64,000 bases of DNA, taken from assembly GCA_013359235.1 (NCBI GenBank), contig JABWCE010000011.1, positions 1 to 64,000 on the forward strand, in the 5' to 3' direction. A model generated the notes under the pieces. The model did not search any database, was not told where the DNA came from, and saw only the letters and a program-made list of their open reading frames with translations. Each line of letters begins with the position of its first letter. The stretch's first letter is position 1. This DNA comes from Bacteroidota bacterium (lineage in GTDB: Bacteria; Bacteroidota; Bacteroidia; NS11-12g; UBA9320). Of the stretch, positions 44,817-53,780 are shown one piece after another. The position numbers and the translations under genes were made by a program.

Positions 44817-46700
44817 ATGGAGAAAATTTTAATTACAGCCCTTTTATTACCAATTGTCGGGTTTCTGTTTAGCGGAATTGCTGGCAAATTTTTATCTAAA
44901 ACAGCACTGGGAACTATTTCTTCTTTAACAATTTTAGGAAGTTTTATATGTTCTGTTGCTATTTTTAATTTTCTTAGCTCATCAAACAATGAAGTTACAG
45001 TAAACCTATTCAACTGGATTAAATCTGATGATATAAATATTAATTTCAGCTTTGTAGCCGACAATCTCTCAATTTGGATGATGATGATCATTACAGGAGT
45101 TGGTTTTCTCATCCATATTTATTCTATAGGCTATATGCACTCCGACAGTGGTTTTGCCAAGTTTTTCTCATATCTAAACCTGTTTGTTTTTATGATGTTG
45201 GTATTAGTAGCAGGTGCAAACTACGTTGTATTGTTTATTGGCTGGGAAGGAGTAGGTTTATGTTCATATTTATTAATAGGATTTTGGTATAAAAACAATG
45301 AATATGGATATGCTGCACGCAAAGCCTTTGTGATGAACAGAATTGGCGATTTGGGTTTTTTAATTGGAATATTTATGCTTATAAACCAATATGGCACGGC
45401 TGATTTTAACTATATCTTTTCAAACAAAACCCAAATTTCTGAAAGTACTATAGAAATCATCTGCATTTTGCTTCTTGTTGGTGCTGTTGGCAAAAGTGCT
45501 CAAATTCCTCTTTTCACTTGGCTGCCTGATGCAATGGCTGGTCCAACGCCTGTTTCGGCTTTAATACATGCAGCTACTATGGTTACTGCCGGTATATATT
45601 TAATAGCTCGTTCAAGTTCGCTTTTTGTTATTGCCGAGTTTGCTTCTGCAATTGTTGTAATTGTAGGCTTGGCAACAGCTTTTATTGCTGCTATGATTGC
45701 ACTAAAGCAAAATGACATTAAAAAAGTGCTTGCTTACTCTACTGTAAGCCAGTTGGGCTACATGTTTGTAGCTCTTGGTGTAGGAGCATATTCAACAGCA
45801 ATATTTCATGTTACAACTCATGCATTTTTCAAAGCCTTATTATTTCTTGGCTCAGGAAGTGTAATACACGCTATGGGCGGGCAGCAAGATATTAGATTGA
45901 TGGGTGGTTTATTAAAAAAAATAAAAATCACAAATATCACTTTCCTTTTGGGAACTCTTGCTATTACTGGCGTTCCGCTTTTATCAGGCTTTTTCAGTAA
46001 AGACGAAATTTTAGCAAAATCGTATTACGGCAGCGGAATATTAGTTTTTTCAATACTTACCTTAACATCGGTAATTACCGCAATTTATATGTTCAGATTA
46101 TATTTTATGACTTTTACAGGTAGTTTCAGAGGTACTGAAAACGAAAAAAATCATTTACATGAAAGTCCTGCAAATATGACTATTCCTCTAATAATTCTCG
46201 CAGTGTTGGCTTGTATTGGAGGTTTGCTGGGTTTATCAAGTTTATTTTCTCATCACCATTACATTGACAATTGGCTGAAAGAAGTAGTATCAAACAAGGA
46301 AATAATGCACCCAACACATTTGTTTGAAATTATAGTGCTTGTAGTTTCTATAATAGTTCTTGCTGCTGTTATATTAGTTTGTAACAAAAACTATAATAAA
46401 AATTACTACACCAAAAACAATGGTAAATCGGAAAATATTTTATCGAGTTTATTAAAAAACAAATTTTATTTCGATGAAATCTACGACTTGTTAATTGTTA
46501 AACCAATTATCAAATTATCTGAATTGCTTTATAGTTTTATTGATACTAATATTATAGATAAGATAGTAAATTTTACAGGTACAATTGTTTCATTCAGTGG
46601 CAATCAAATGAGAAAAGTATTAAACGGAAAACTTGAATATTATTTGCTCTTAATGGTTTTGAGTGTTGTTTCATTTCTAATTTTAATCCAGATATTGTAA
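44817..46700 (+). CDS. nuoL: NADH-quinone oxidoreductase subunit L
   Basis: 627 residues, an antiporter-like proton channel with about 16 membrane helices. Key segments are LFIGWEGVGLCSYLLIGFWY with the conserved Glu, SAQIPLFTWLPDAMAGPTPV with the Lys region, and VSALIHAATMVTAGIYLIAR. The C-terminus has the long lateral helix and final anchor. nuoM starts 8 bp later. Confidence 0.95.
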   Translation: MEKILITALLLPIVGFLFSGIAGKFLSKTALGTISSLTILGSFICSVAIFNFLSSSNNEVTVNLFNWIKSDDININFSFVADNLSIWMMMIITGVGFLIHIYSIGYMHSDSGFAKFFSYLNLFVFMMLVLVAGANYVVLFIGWEGVGLCSYLLIGFWYKNNEYGYAARKAFVMNRIGDLGFLIGIFMLINQYGTADFNYIFSNKTQISESTIEIICILLLVGAVGKSAQIPLFTWLPDAMAGPTPVSALIHAATMVTAGIYLIARSSSLFVIAEFASAIVVIVGLATAFIAAMIALKQNDIKKVLAYSTVSQLGYMFVALGVGAYSTAIFHVTTHAFFKALLFLGSGSVIHAMGGQQDIRLMGGLLKKIKITNITFLLGTLAITGVPLLSGFFSKDEILAKSYYGSGILVFSILTLTSVITAIYMFRLYFMTFTGSFRGTENEKNHLHESPANMTIPLIILAVLACIGGLLGLSSLFSHHHYIDNWLKEVVSNKEIMHPTHLFEIIVLVVSIIVLAAVILVCNKNYNKNYYTKNNGKSENILSSLLKNKFYFDEIYDLLIVKPIIKLSELLYSFIDTNIIDKIVNFTGTIVSFSGNQMRKVLNGKLEYYLLLMVLSVVSFLILIQIL

Positions 46701-46708
46701 AAAAACAG

Positions 46709-48148
46709 ATGGTACTTCTAATTTTTCCTTTAATTGCTTCAGCACTTTTATATTTTTTAAAAGACAAAACTGCCCGTATTGCATCGCTTATTTTATCATT
46801 AGTACAACTCGTAATAAATGCATATATTTTTAATGGGTTTGATTTTAAAACTGATGCCATTCAGTTTTACAACTCATACAAATGGTTTGATTCAATAGGT
46901 TTAAATTTTACAACAGGAATTGACGGAATTTCTATGGTTATGCTTTTGCTCACCAATATAGCTACATTCCTTATTACACTTAGTTCGTGGGATAACAAAT
47001 ATTTTAAAATTAATTCTTTCTTGTCATTGATTTTTTTGATGCAAGCTGCATTAAATGGAGTTTTTATTTCGCAAAACGGATTATTATTTTATATTTTCTG
47101 GGAACTTGCACTTATTCCAATTTATTTCATTACAGGGATTTGGGGAGGTGAAAACAGAATTAAAATAACTTTCAAGTTTTTTATTTACACGTTTTTGGGC
47201 AGTTTGCTAATGTTAGTTGCGTTTATTTACATTTATCTGAAAACAACAGGTGTAAATGCTTTTGAATGGGAAAACTTTATTAATACAAATCTCAGCAACA
47301 AAGAATCTACATTTTTACTTTGGGCATTTTTTATAGCATTTGCAATAAAAATGCCTGTATTCCCATTTCACACATGGCAGCCTGATACATACAGTGTAGC
47401 TCCATCGCAAGGCACTATGCTTCTATCGGGCATTATGTTGAAAATGGGAATTTTTGGAATGATTAAATGGATGTTTCCACTATTAAAAAACACTTGCAAT
47501 TGCAATATTAATATTTTTATGATACTTGCTGTTGCAGGCATAGTGTATGCAGCAATTATCGCAATAATGCAAAAAGATATTAAAAGAGTTATCGCATGGT
47601 CGTCAATAAGTCATGTTGGGTTAATAGCAGCCGGTATTTTAACACTAAGCGAAAAGGGCTTACAGGGTGGAGTTTTGCAAATGTTCAATCACGGAATAAA
47701 TATTATAGGTTTGTTTTTTGTAGTTGAAATTATAGAAAGAAGAATAAATACCAGAAAACTTGAAGAAATGGGCGGTCTGGCTCAATATGCACGAGGTTTT
47801 TCTGTTTTGTTTATGATTATAATGCTCGGAAGCATAGCCCTGCCACTTACCAATGGATTTACAGGTGAATTTTTATTGTTAAATGCAGTATTTAATTATT
47901 GTAAAGTTTGGGGAGTAGTTTCTGCACTTACAATTATATTCTGTGCTGTTTATATGCTCAGAGTATATCAACTTTCTATGTTTGGTGAACCAAAATCTTC
48001 AAATTCGATTTTTGGTAAACTATCGTGGTCAGAGTATATTACACTTGGAATTATAGTTTGTATTGTAATACTTACAGGTATTTTTCCAAACACAATACTA
48101 AATATTTCAGAAGTATCGGTAAAATCAATTTTAACAATTTTAGAATAA
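46709..48148 (+). CDS. nuoM: NADH-quinone oxidoreductase subunit M
   Basis: 479 residues, antiporter-like, about 14 membrane helices. Signatures are LLFYIFWELALIPIYFITG with the conserved Glu, MPVFPFHTWQPDTYSVAPSQ, and IAWSSISHVGLIAAGIL. It has the normal length for the family. nuoN starts 10 bp later. Confidence 0.95.
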   Translation: MVLLIFPLIASALLYFLKDKTARIASLILSLVQLVINAYIFNGFDFKTDAIQFYNSYKWFDSIGLNFTTGIDGISMVMLLLTNIATFLITLSSWDNKYFKINSFLSLIFLMQAALNGVFISQNGLLFYIFWELALIPIYFITGIWGGENRIKITFKFFIYTFLGSLLMLVAFIYIYLKTTGVNAFEWENFINTNLSNKESTFLLWAFFIAFAIKMPVFPFHTWQPDTYSVAPSQGTMLLSGIMLKMGIFGMIKWMFPLLKNTCNCNINIFMILAVAGIVYAAIIAIMQKDIKRVIAWSSISHVGLIAAGILTLSEKGLQGGVLQMFNHGINIIGLFFVVEIIERRINTRKLEEMGGLAQYARGFSVLFMIIMLGSIALPLTNGFTGEFLLLNAVFNYCKVWGVVSALTIIFCAVYMLRVYQLSMFGEPKSSNSIFGKLSWSEYITLGIIVCIVILTGIFPNTILNISEVSVKSILTILE

Positions 48149-48158
48149 ACAAAAAAAT

Positions 48159-49541
48159 ATGAAAGCTTTAATTTTATTATTTGTTTCAGGAATTTTTGCA
48201 ATGTTTGGTGGAATTTTCAATTTAAAAAAAATTCTTCCATTATTTTCTGTTGCTGCATTATTAACTGTACTTGGATATTTGATATACGACCAAAACTACG
48301 GACCCGAAAACCTCGGCAATATGCTCATTTTCGATAGTTTTTCATTCAAATTTACTGCAATAGCTGTAATTGGTGGTATATTAATATCATGGCATTCGGC
48401 AAGTGGTTTTGCTTACAAAATTGATAGCAAAGGCGATTTGCTTGCCTTAATGTTTTTTGTATTGTGTGGGCTTACTTGTATGGTTAGCTACAACAATCTT
48501 TTGATGTTGTTTTTGGGTATCGAAATACTTTCCATTCCGCTGTATGTTCTTGCAGGCAGTAATGTACACTCTGCCAAATCAAACGAAGCATCACTCAAAT
48601 ATTTTATCATGGGTGCATTTGCCACAGGATTTTTGCTTTTGGGTATTACTCTTATTTATGGAGCTACACATAGTTTTAATTTAAATGAAATAAGAAGTAT
48701 GTCAGAAACAGCAATAAACAATTTTCCCGGTTTATTAAATACCGGTTTAATTCTAATTGCGGTATCATTTGCATTTAAAATTGCAGCAGTACCTTTCCAT
48801 GTATGGAGCCCCGATGTGTACGAAGGAAGTCCTACTATTGTTACTGCAATTATGGCTACTATTGTTAAAATTGGAGCTATCGGAGCATTTTTAAGGCTGA
48901 CTATTTTCTTGGCTCCAATGCTCAACTACAATTGGTATTTTATTTTAGCAATTATTTCTGCTTTAACAATTATTACTGCCAATTTTATTGCAATATTGCA
49001 AACTGATTTTAAGCGAATGATGGCATACAGCAGCATTTCGCATGTGGGTTATATACTTTTGGCTTTGCTAAATCCAAATACTGAAACTACAAGTACAGTT
49101 GCATTTTATTTAATTTCTTATACATTGGCTACTATTGGAATTTTTTCAATTCTAATGATAATAAATAAGCAACATAATGAAACCAATCAATTTTCAATAT
49201 TTAACGGACTTTCAAAAAAAACGCCATTTTTGGGTTTATTGCTTTCTGTATTTCTACTTTCGCTTGCAGGTATTCCTCCGCTTCCAGGCTTTTTTGCAAA
49301 ATACGCCATTTTCAAACAGGCAGTTGATACACATCTTTGGCTTGTAATTATTGCAATTTGTGGTTCTGCAATAAGCATTTTTTATTATTTTAAAGCAATA
49401 AGTGTAATGTTTTTTGCTGATAATAATTACTCAACTGAAACAAACACCGAAAAAAACTATCTTGGATATTTTGCACTTATTATTACATTTATTTTGCTTG
49501 CAGCAATAAGTGTTTTCCCTTCATATTTTTTCAATTTTTAG
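48159..49541 (+). CDS. nuoN: NADH-quinone oxidoreductase subunit N
   Basis: 460 residues, the third antiporter-like subunit. Signatures are LLMLFLGIEILSIPLYVLAG, FKIAAVPFHVWSPDVYEGSP and MAYSSISHVGYILLALLNP. It closes the operon; all fourteen nuo genes are present, in the order A to N, with no insert. The transcript end is not marked by a clear terminator. Confidence 0.95.
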   Translation: MKALILLFVSGIFAMFGGIFNLKKILPLFSVAALLTVLGYLIYDQNYGPENLGNMLIFDSFSFKFTAIAVIGGILISWHSASGFAYKIDSKGDLLALMFFVLCGLTCMVSYNNLLMLFLGIEILSIPLYVLAGSNVHSAKSNEASLKYFIMGAFATGFLLLGITLIYGATHSFNLNEIRSMSETAINNFPGLLNTGLILIAVSFAFKIAAVPFHVWSPDVYEGSPTIVTAIMATIVKIGAIGAFLRLTIFLAPMLNYNWYFILAIISALTIITANFIAILQTDFKRMMAYSSISHVGYILLALLNPNTETTSTVAFYLISYTLATIGIFSILMIINKQHNETNQFSIFNGLSKKTPFLGLLLSVFLLSLAGIPPLPGFFAKYAIFKQAVDTHLWLVIIAICGSAISIFYYFKAISVMFFADNNYSTETNTEKNYLGYFALIITFILLAAISVFPSYFFNF

Positions 49542-49903
49542 TTTTATCTTGTTCAAAAACAAAACCAATAAACAATCTGTAATTTGTAATTATAGAAAGA
49601 ATTTAATCGCTATTGCTTGCAAATAGTCCACACATTGCAACAAACCAAAAGCAAAACGAAAAAAAGAAATAAATTTTTAAACTTTATCATCACCGTGTCT
49701 CGTAAGTTGGCTTGAGGATGTTGGCAGACTCAGATGGTTATTGTTAATTTAAATTTATTGTAAATTTTTTCAATTAATGAAATTTAAAAAAATAGTACAT
49801 AGTTTTGCGAACTTTTAAAAAAAAAATTTAAAAATTATAATTTACAAGTTAAGATATTAAATGTATATAGCAGGATAAATTTAAAAATATTCAGATAACT
49901 TAT
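49542..49903. other. Intergenic region after nuoN with a G+C-richer island
   Basis: This 362-bp gap holds no convincing gene, tRNA or long hairpin. Most of it is A/T rich. A block at 49691-49738 (from CACCGTGTCTCG to CAGATGGT) is conspicuously richer in G+C. It has only a weak pairing of ACC/GGT and GTCT/AGAC ends. It may be a remnant or a binding site. Confidence 0.4.
49800..49807 (+). promoter_or_regulatory. Candidate -7 element for the NHL-protein operon
   Basis: TAGTTTTG matches TAnnTTTG, about 96 bp before the ATG at 49904. No -33 element at normal spacing was recognised. Confidence 0.35.
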
Positions 49904-51886
49904 ATGGCAAAAATATATAGTATTTTATTCATTCTTTTTTTTATAAAGGCAAACGCACAAACGTACATTGGAGAAATAGGAGGTGAAAGACCCATTTATT
50001 CCAATGTAGTGTTTGATGGAAACAACAGATTGTACAGTGCTAATAGTGGCAAAATAAGTGTTTGCGATACAAATGGACGTTTAGTTCGCATTAAAATATT
50101 GGCAATAAATGGAGATTCGGGATTGGCATGGTCGGCACAGCTTGTAACCCAAAATGGGGTGCTGGTACTGCTCACAACCAAAGTTGTAGCTTTTTTGGAT
50201 ACAAACTTAAATACCATTTCTTGGTCAGCTAATTTCCCAAGCGGAACTTTTCTTCGTTCAGCAGCCGAAATTGATAAAAGCCATGTGTATATAGCTGCCG
50301 ATAATACCACTACTTTTTATAAGATTAGGATATCTGACGCTGCCGAAATACGCTCGTTTAATTTAAAAAAATCAATGTATGTACCCCGCAATTTTCATGT
50401 AGATACCAAGAATGGTGATTTGCTACTGCACCTCGGAGTATTGTGGCGGTTTGACACTTTAGGAAATGATAAAGGGAGTAAAAATATATATCATGGTTTT
50501 GCATGGTTTACCAGCGACACTACCTTTATTTCGGGCAATGATGTTAAAAATACTATAGATGAAAACTCGGTAACAGGTAGAAAAATAATGAGCTTGAACA
50601 TAAAGCGTTTTGGCATTGTGAGTAATCTTTACAAACCCAATGTGGTTTTTAAAACCAAAGGAGGAAATTATTTGGTACTAAACTCTACCCAAAAAACAAG
50701 TGCCGGTGGTTACATTTATAAATTTTCATCAACAGGCGAATGGATTACTACGCTTGGAAGGCCTGTGACAGTAAGTACTAATAGTTGGGACGACAGGATT
50801 TTGCCCACACCCGAGCTTTTGAGCCTTGACGAAAAGGGCAATCTAAGTGTTTTGTGTGGATTGAATAGCAATGGAAATTTTGGGCCATGTGGGTTAAGCC
50901 GGGGAGCTATTTGTTCGTTTAGTCCCACCGGAAATTTGCGATATGCTTTTGATTTATCAGGCAATATTGAGCATTTTGCATATTATAAAAATAAACTATT
51001 TGTACAATCTGATGGAAAATTTCAAGAATACGACTCAAATATAGTTGCAATCGGTTCGTACATGAATTGTAATAATTGCGGAGAGTTTATCAGAGATGAA
51101 GCAGAGAATACCTATTGGACAGGTCATAGAATAAACCCAGGTATGGAATTGGAAAATTTTGTACTTTTTAAAAATAATAAATATGGTACTTTCCCGCAAG
51201 TTTTTGGCAAAACAGGACGCAACATGGGAGAAGGAGAAATTGCCTATACAACAAGCTTAGTGAAATTAAAAAATGGAAATTTTGTAGTAGCCGACATCAA
51301 TCAACACCAGATTTATTTACTTGATAAAGATGCCAACTTTCTTTCATTTTTGGCAGGGTATGGCTATAATCAGGAAAATGTAAATCTTCCAAATTCGTTG
51401 GCTATAGACCAATACGACAATATCTTTTTGAGCGAGGCTGGAAATAACCGTATAAAAGTGCTGAACAAAGACGGAAAACTGTTGGGAAATTTTGGTTCAA
51501 AAGGCTCATTGCCCGGGCAGTTTGATAGTCCGGCAGCCATTGTCATAGATACTTTACACAATGTGCTTTACATAGCTGACCGAAACAATGCAAGGGTTCA
51601 GATTTTTAAACTTAATTACCCTTTAGAAAAAACGTTAAAAACCGAATTTGTTTCTCAAAAAAAGGCGATGGTCTATCCTAATCCGGCAAATGATAATGTA
51701 ACAATTGAAAGCGTTGAAATCATAAAAGAATACACCATTTCCGACATTTCGGGCAGAGTAGTACTTAGCGGTCAACCAATATCAAACAACGTAAATATAG
51801 ATATTTCAATGATGGAAAACGGCACATATTTTATAACTGTAAAAACCTCAAACGGCATTCAAACTCTTAAATTTATTAAATGGTAA
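49904..51886 (+). CDS. NHL-repeat secreted protein with T9SS type A sorting domain
   Basis: 660 residues with a signal peptide (MAKIYSILFILFFIKANAQ). The body is a repetitive beta-propeller. The last part has clear NHL repeats (NLPNSLAIDQYDNIFLSEAG and FDSPAAIVIDTLHNVLYIAD). The C-terminal 75 residues are a type A sorting domain, with VYPNPANDNVTIE, ISDISGRVVLSG and MENGTYFITVKTSNG. T9SS should export it to the surface. The stop overlaps the next start as TAATG, so the next gene, a lipoprotein, is probably translated with it. Confidence 0.88.
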   Translation: MAKIYSILFILFFIKANAQTYIGEIGGERPIYSNVVFDGNNRLYSANSGKISVCDTNGRLVRIKILAINGDSGLAWSAQLVTQNGVLVLLTTKVVAFLDTNLNTISWSANFPSGTFLRSAAEIDKSHVYIAADNTTTFYKIRISDAAEIRSFNLKKSMYVPRNFHVDTKNGDLLLHLGVLWRFDTLGNDKGSKNIYHGFAWFTSDTTFISGNDVKNTIDENSVTGRKIMSLNIKRFGIVSNLYKPNVVFKTKGGNYLVLNSTQKTSAGGYIYKFSSTGEWITTLGRPVTVSTNSWDDRILPTPELLSLDEKGNLSVLCGLNSNGNFGPCGLSRGAICSFSPTGNLRYAFDLSGNIEHFAYYKNKLFVQSDGKFQEYDSNIVAIGSYMNCNNCGEFIRDEAENTYWTGHRINPGMELENFVLFKNNKYGTFPQVFGKTGRNMGEGEIAYTTSLVKLKNGNFVVADINQHQIYLLDKDANFLSFLAGYGYNQENVNLPNSLAIDQYDNIFLSEAGNNRIKVLNKDGKLLGNFGSKGSLPGQFDSPAAIVIDTLHNVLYIADRNNARVQIFKLNYPLEKTLKTEFVSQKKAMVYPNPANDNVTIESVEIIKEYTISDISGRVVLSGQPISNNVNIDISMMENGTYFITVKTSNGIQTLKFIKW

Positions 51887-53043
51887 TGAAAATAAATTAT
51901 AAAATTTTGTTAGCTGCTGTTGTGTTTTCAATAATAGGAAATTCATGCAAAGATAAAGATGAGGTGAGCAAGGTGAATGAAACACCTGATTATTTGAACA
52001 AAAACTCAGGATGGGAACATGTTTTTAAAGCCGATGTACCTGATGATGCCGGGTATATGAAACCGGCAACGTATGCACACGATGCTTCTTCGTTGGCAAT
52101 AAATAATGAAAATTTAATTTTTCATACACGTTCCGAAAGAAATGTTAATGGAGTAATAGTTTTTGACCATTTTCATACCATACCGCTAAATGATTTTAGT
52201 AAGGCAGTGTCAGTTTACAGCCGTGGCGATTTAGTTAACCATTACATATTTTTTGATAATACTTCGGTAATATACAAGGGAAAAGTTGATTATATTGGAG
52301 TAAGCACTTTCGAAATTAGTTTAGAAGGCAGTGATGGTAGCAAGAGATATAAAAAAACCGCTTCGCCCGGTTCAAAGTTTTTAAGAACATCAACCAATAA
52401 ATTTTATCACCCTGGCAATGGATATAATTTTTCGGAAATAGCCGAAGGAGGAGTTGGTGAAACGTATAACAATCCATTGTATCCCGCCATGATTCAAAAT
52501 GATTATTTCTTTTCACCGGCTACCAATTTGCTGCATACCATTTATAATTACGAAGGAACACTGCAAGTTTCGGTTGCTTCAATAGAAACTAAAAGCCTTA
52601 GCTCGGTAGCATGGTACGATGACTCAAAAAATCTTGCATGGTCCGACAGTACAGTGCTAAAAGTAGGTGAAAGCAATGATGGAATAACATTTCCTGTATT
52701 AATTTACGAACCAATATCCGGCAACATCATCCTATTAAATTTTAATACCATTACACGAGAATTTCAAAAAATATTTCAAAAAACAGGCCTTAGTCAAGCT
52801 GATTTCATAGAAGTTTCGGAAACTAACGAAGTTTATTTATCAAAAGATTTTACCACCTTAAAAAAATATACAAGTCAAGGTGAAACAAACATTTCGCTTG
52901 ATGTAATAAACAAAAATTTAAGCAATAGCCACCAATATCACGTAAACAAACTTTGGCTTAAAAAAGGTAAAATTTATGCCTCTGTTTTGTACTACCCCGC
53001 TAAGCCTGAAATACCGCATATCAACCTCATTAGATTAAAATAA
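51886..53043 (+). CDS. Lipoprotein of unknown function, co-transcribed with NHL protein
   Basis: About 385 residues. ATG at 51886 shares its A with the upstream stop; an in-frame ATG lies two codons earlier. The signal MKINYKILLAAVVFSIIG ends in a lipobox-like GNSC followed by acidic residues (KDKDEV). The mature protein has repeated beta strands (HDASSLAINNENLIFHTRSE, NNPLYPAMIQNDYFFSPATN) suggestive of a propeller, but no named domain. It may act with the propeller protein upstream. The next lipoprotein follows after 2 bp. Confidence 0.75.
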   Translation: MKINYKILLAAVVFSIIGNSCKDKDEVSKVNETPDYLNKNSGWEHVFKADVPDDAGYMKPATYAHDASSLAINNENLIFHTRSERNVNGVIVFDHFHTIPLNDFSKAVSVYSRGDLVNHYIFFDNTSVIYKGKVDYIGVSTFEISLEGSDGSKRYKKTASPGSKFLRTSTNKFYHPGNGYNFSEIAEGGVGETYNNPLYPAMIQNDYFFSPATNLLHTIYNYEGTLQVSVASIETKSLSSVAWYDDSKNLAWSDSTVLKVGESNDGITFPVLIYEPISGNIILLNFNTITREFQKIFQKTGLSQADFIEVSETNEVYLSKDFTTLKKYTSQGETNISLDVINKNLSNSHQYHVNKLWLKKGKIYASVLYYPAKPEIPHINLIRLK

Positions 53044-53045
53044 AA

Positions 53046-53591
53046 TTGATTTTAAAAAATAAATTAATAACGATAAGTTTTATTTCGCTTTTATTTTTTG
53101 TGAACTGCAAAGAAAAAGAAAGTGTATCAGACAAAACCATGAGCGGCAGTTACAGATATTATGGGGGTTATTACAATGTACATCAAGCTGATTGCCGACA
53201 AAAGACGTATAATGTACTAAACCCTAACTATGGAAAACCCGGAGAACCCATAACCATAGACGTTCAAGGTTTTGAGTTAAATTTATGGGCATATCCGGCT
53301 GGTGAAAGCGTATTACTTAGCTTTAATATAACCGGAAATTTACAGCAGATATACAATACCACTAATACCAAACCCAATGGTTTTAAATTGTATATGTATG
53401 AAAAAGGCACAAATTTCAAAAGACATATTTCCGGAAACGGAGATTCAGCTTGGATTGAATTGACTTCTGTAAATTATAAAGACGGTATAGTTTCGGGCAA
53501 ATTCTATACTTTTGATAAATCTTTGATTTCAAACGGTAGCGACCATTACGCCATTACAAGTGGCGAATTTAAAAATGTAGAAATAAAGTAA
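53046..53591 (+). CDS. Small lipoprotein of unknown function
   Basis: 181 residues with a TTG start at 53046, 2 bp after the preceding stop. The signal (LITISFISLLFFVNC) has a lipobox-like FVNC followed by KEKESVSD, a charged linker like that of the neighbour. The remainder looks like one beta-sandwich (GFELNLWAYPAGESVLLSFN, AWIELTSVNYKDGIVSGKFY). No family is recognised. It completes a three-gene unit of envelope proteins. Confidence 0.7.
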   Translation: MILKNKLITISFISLLFFVNCKEKESVSDKTMSGSYRYYGGYYNVHQADCRQKTYNVLNPNYGKPGEPITIDVQGFELNLWAYPAGESVLLSFNITGNLQQIYNTTNTKPNGFKLYMYEKGTNFKRHISGNGDSAWIELTSVNYKDGIVSGKFYTFDKSLISNGSDHYAITSGEFKNVEIK

Positions 53592-53708
53592 CCACTTCAA
53601 AAACATAGACTAAATCTAATAAAGTCTTATTAAAATTATAAGGTTTTTAGGGTAATAAATTTTAATTTTCAGCAATTGAAGAATGCCTAAAAAATTTGTT
53701 TAAAAAAA

Positions 53709-53726
53709 GTTAAACATTTGCTTAAC
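53709..53726. promoter_or_regulatory. Inverted repeat before the cytochrome oxidase operon
   Basis: GTTAA at 53709-53713 and TTAAC at 53722-53726 form a 5-bp dyad with an 8-bp spacer, about 55 bp before the oxidase ATG. Such a dyad could be an operator, but it is short and the region is A/T rich. Confidence 0.25.
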
Positions 53727-53780
53727 ATTGTTGTTTAATATGAAAATCTATTTAACAAATTATTAGATAAAATATATTTT

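Noticed and set aside
49542-49903. tRNA or other structural RNA gene
   Set aside because: No cloverleaf, T-loop or acceptor pattern was found; the G+C-richer block does not fold well.
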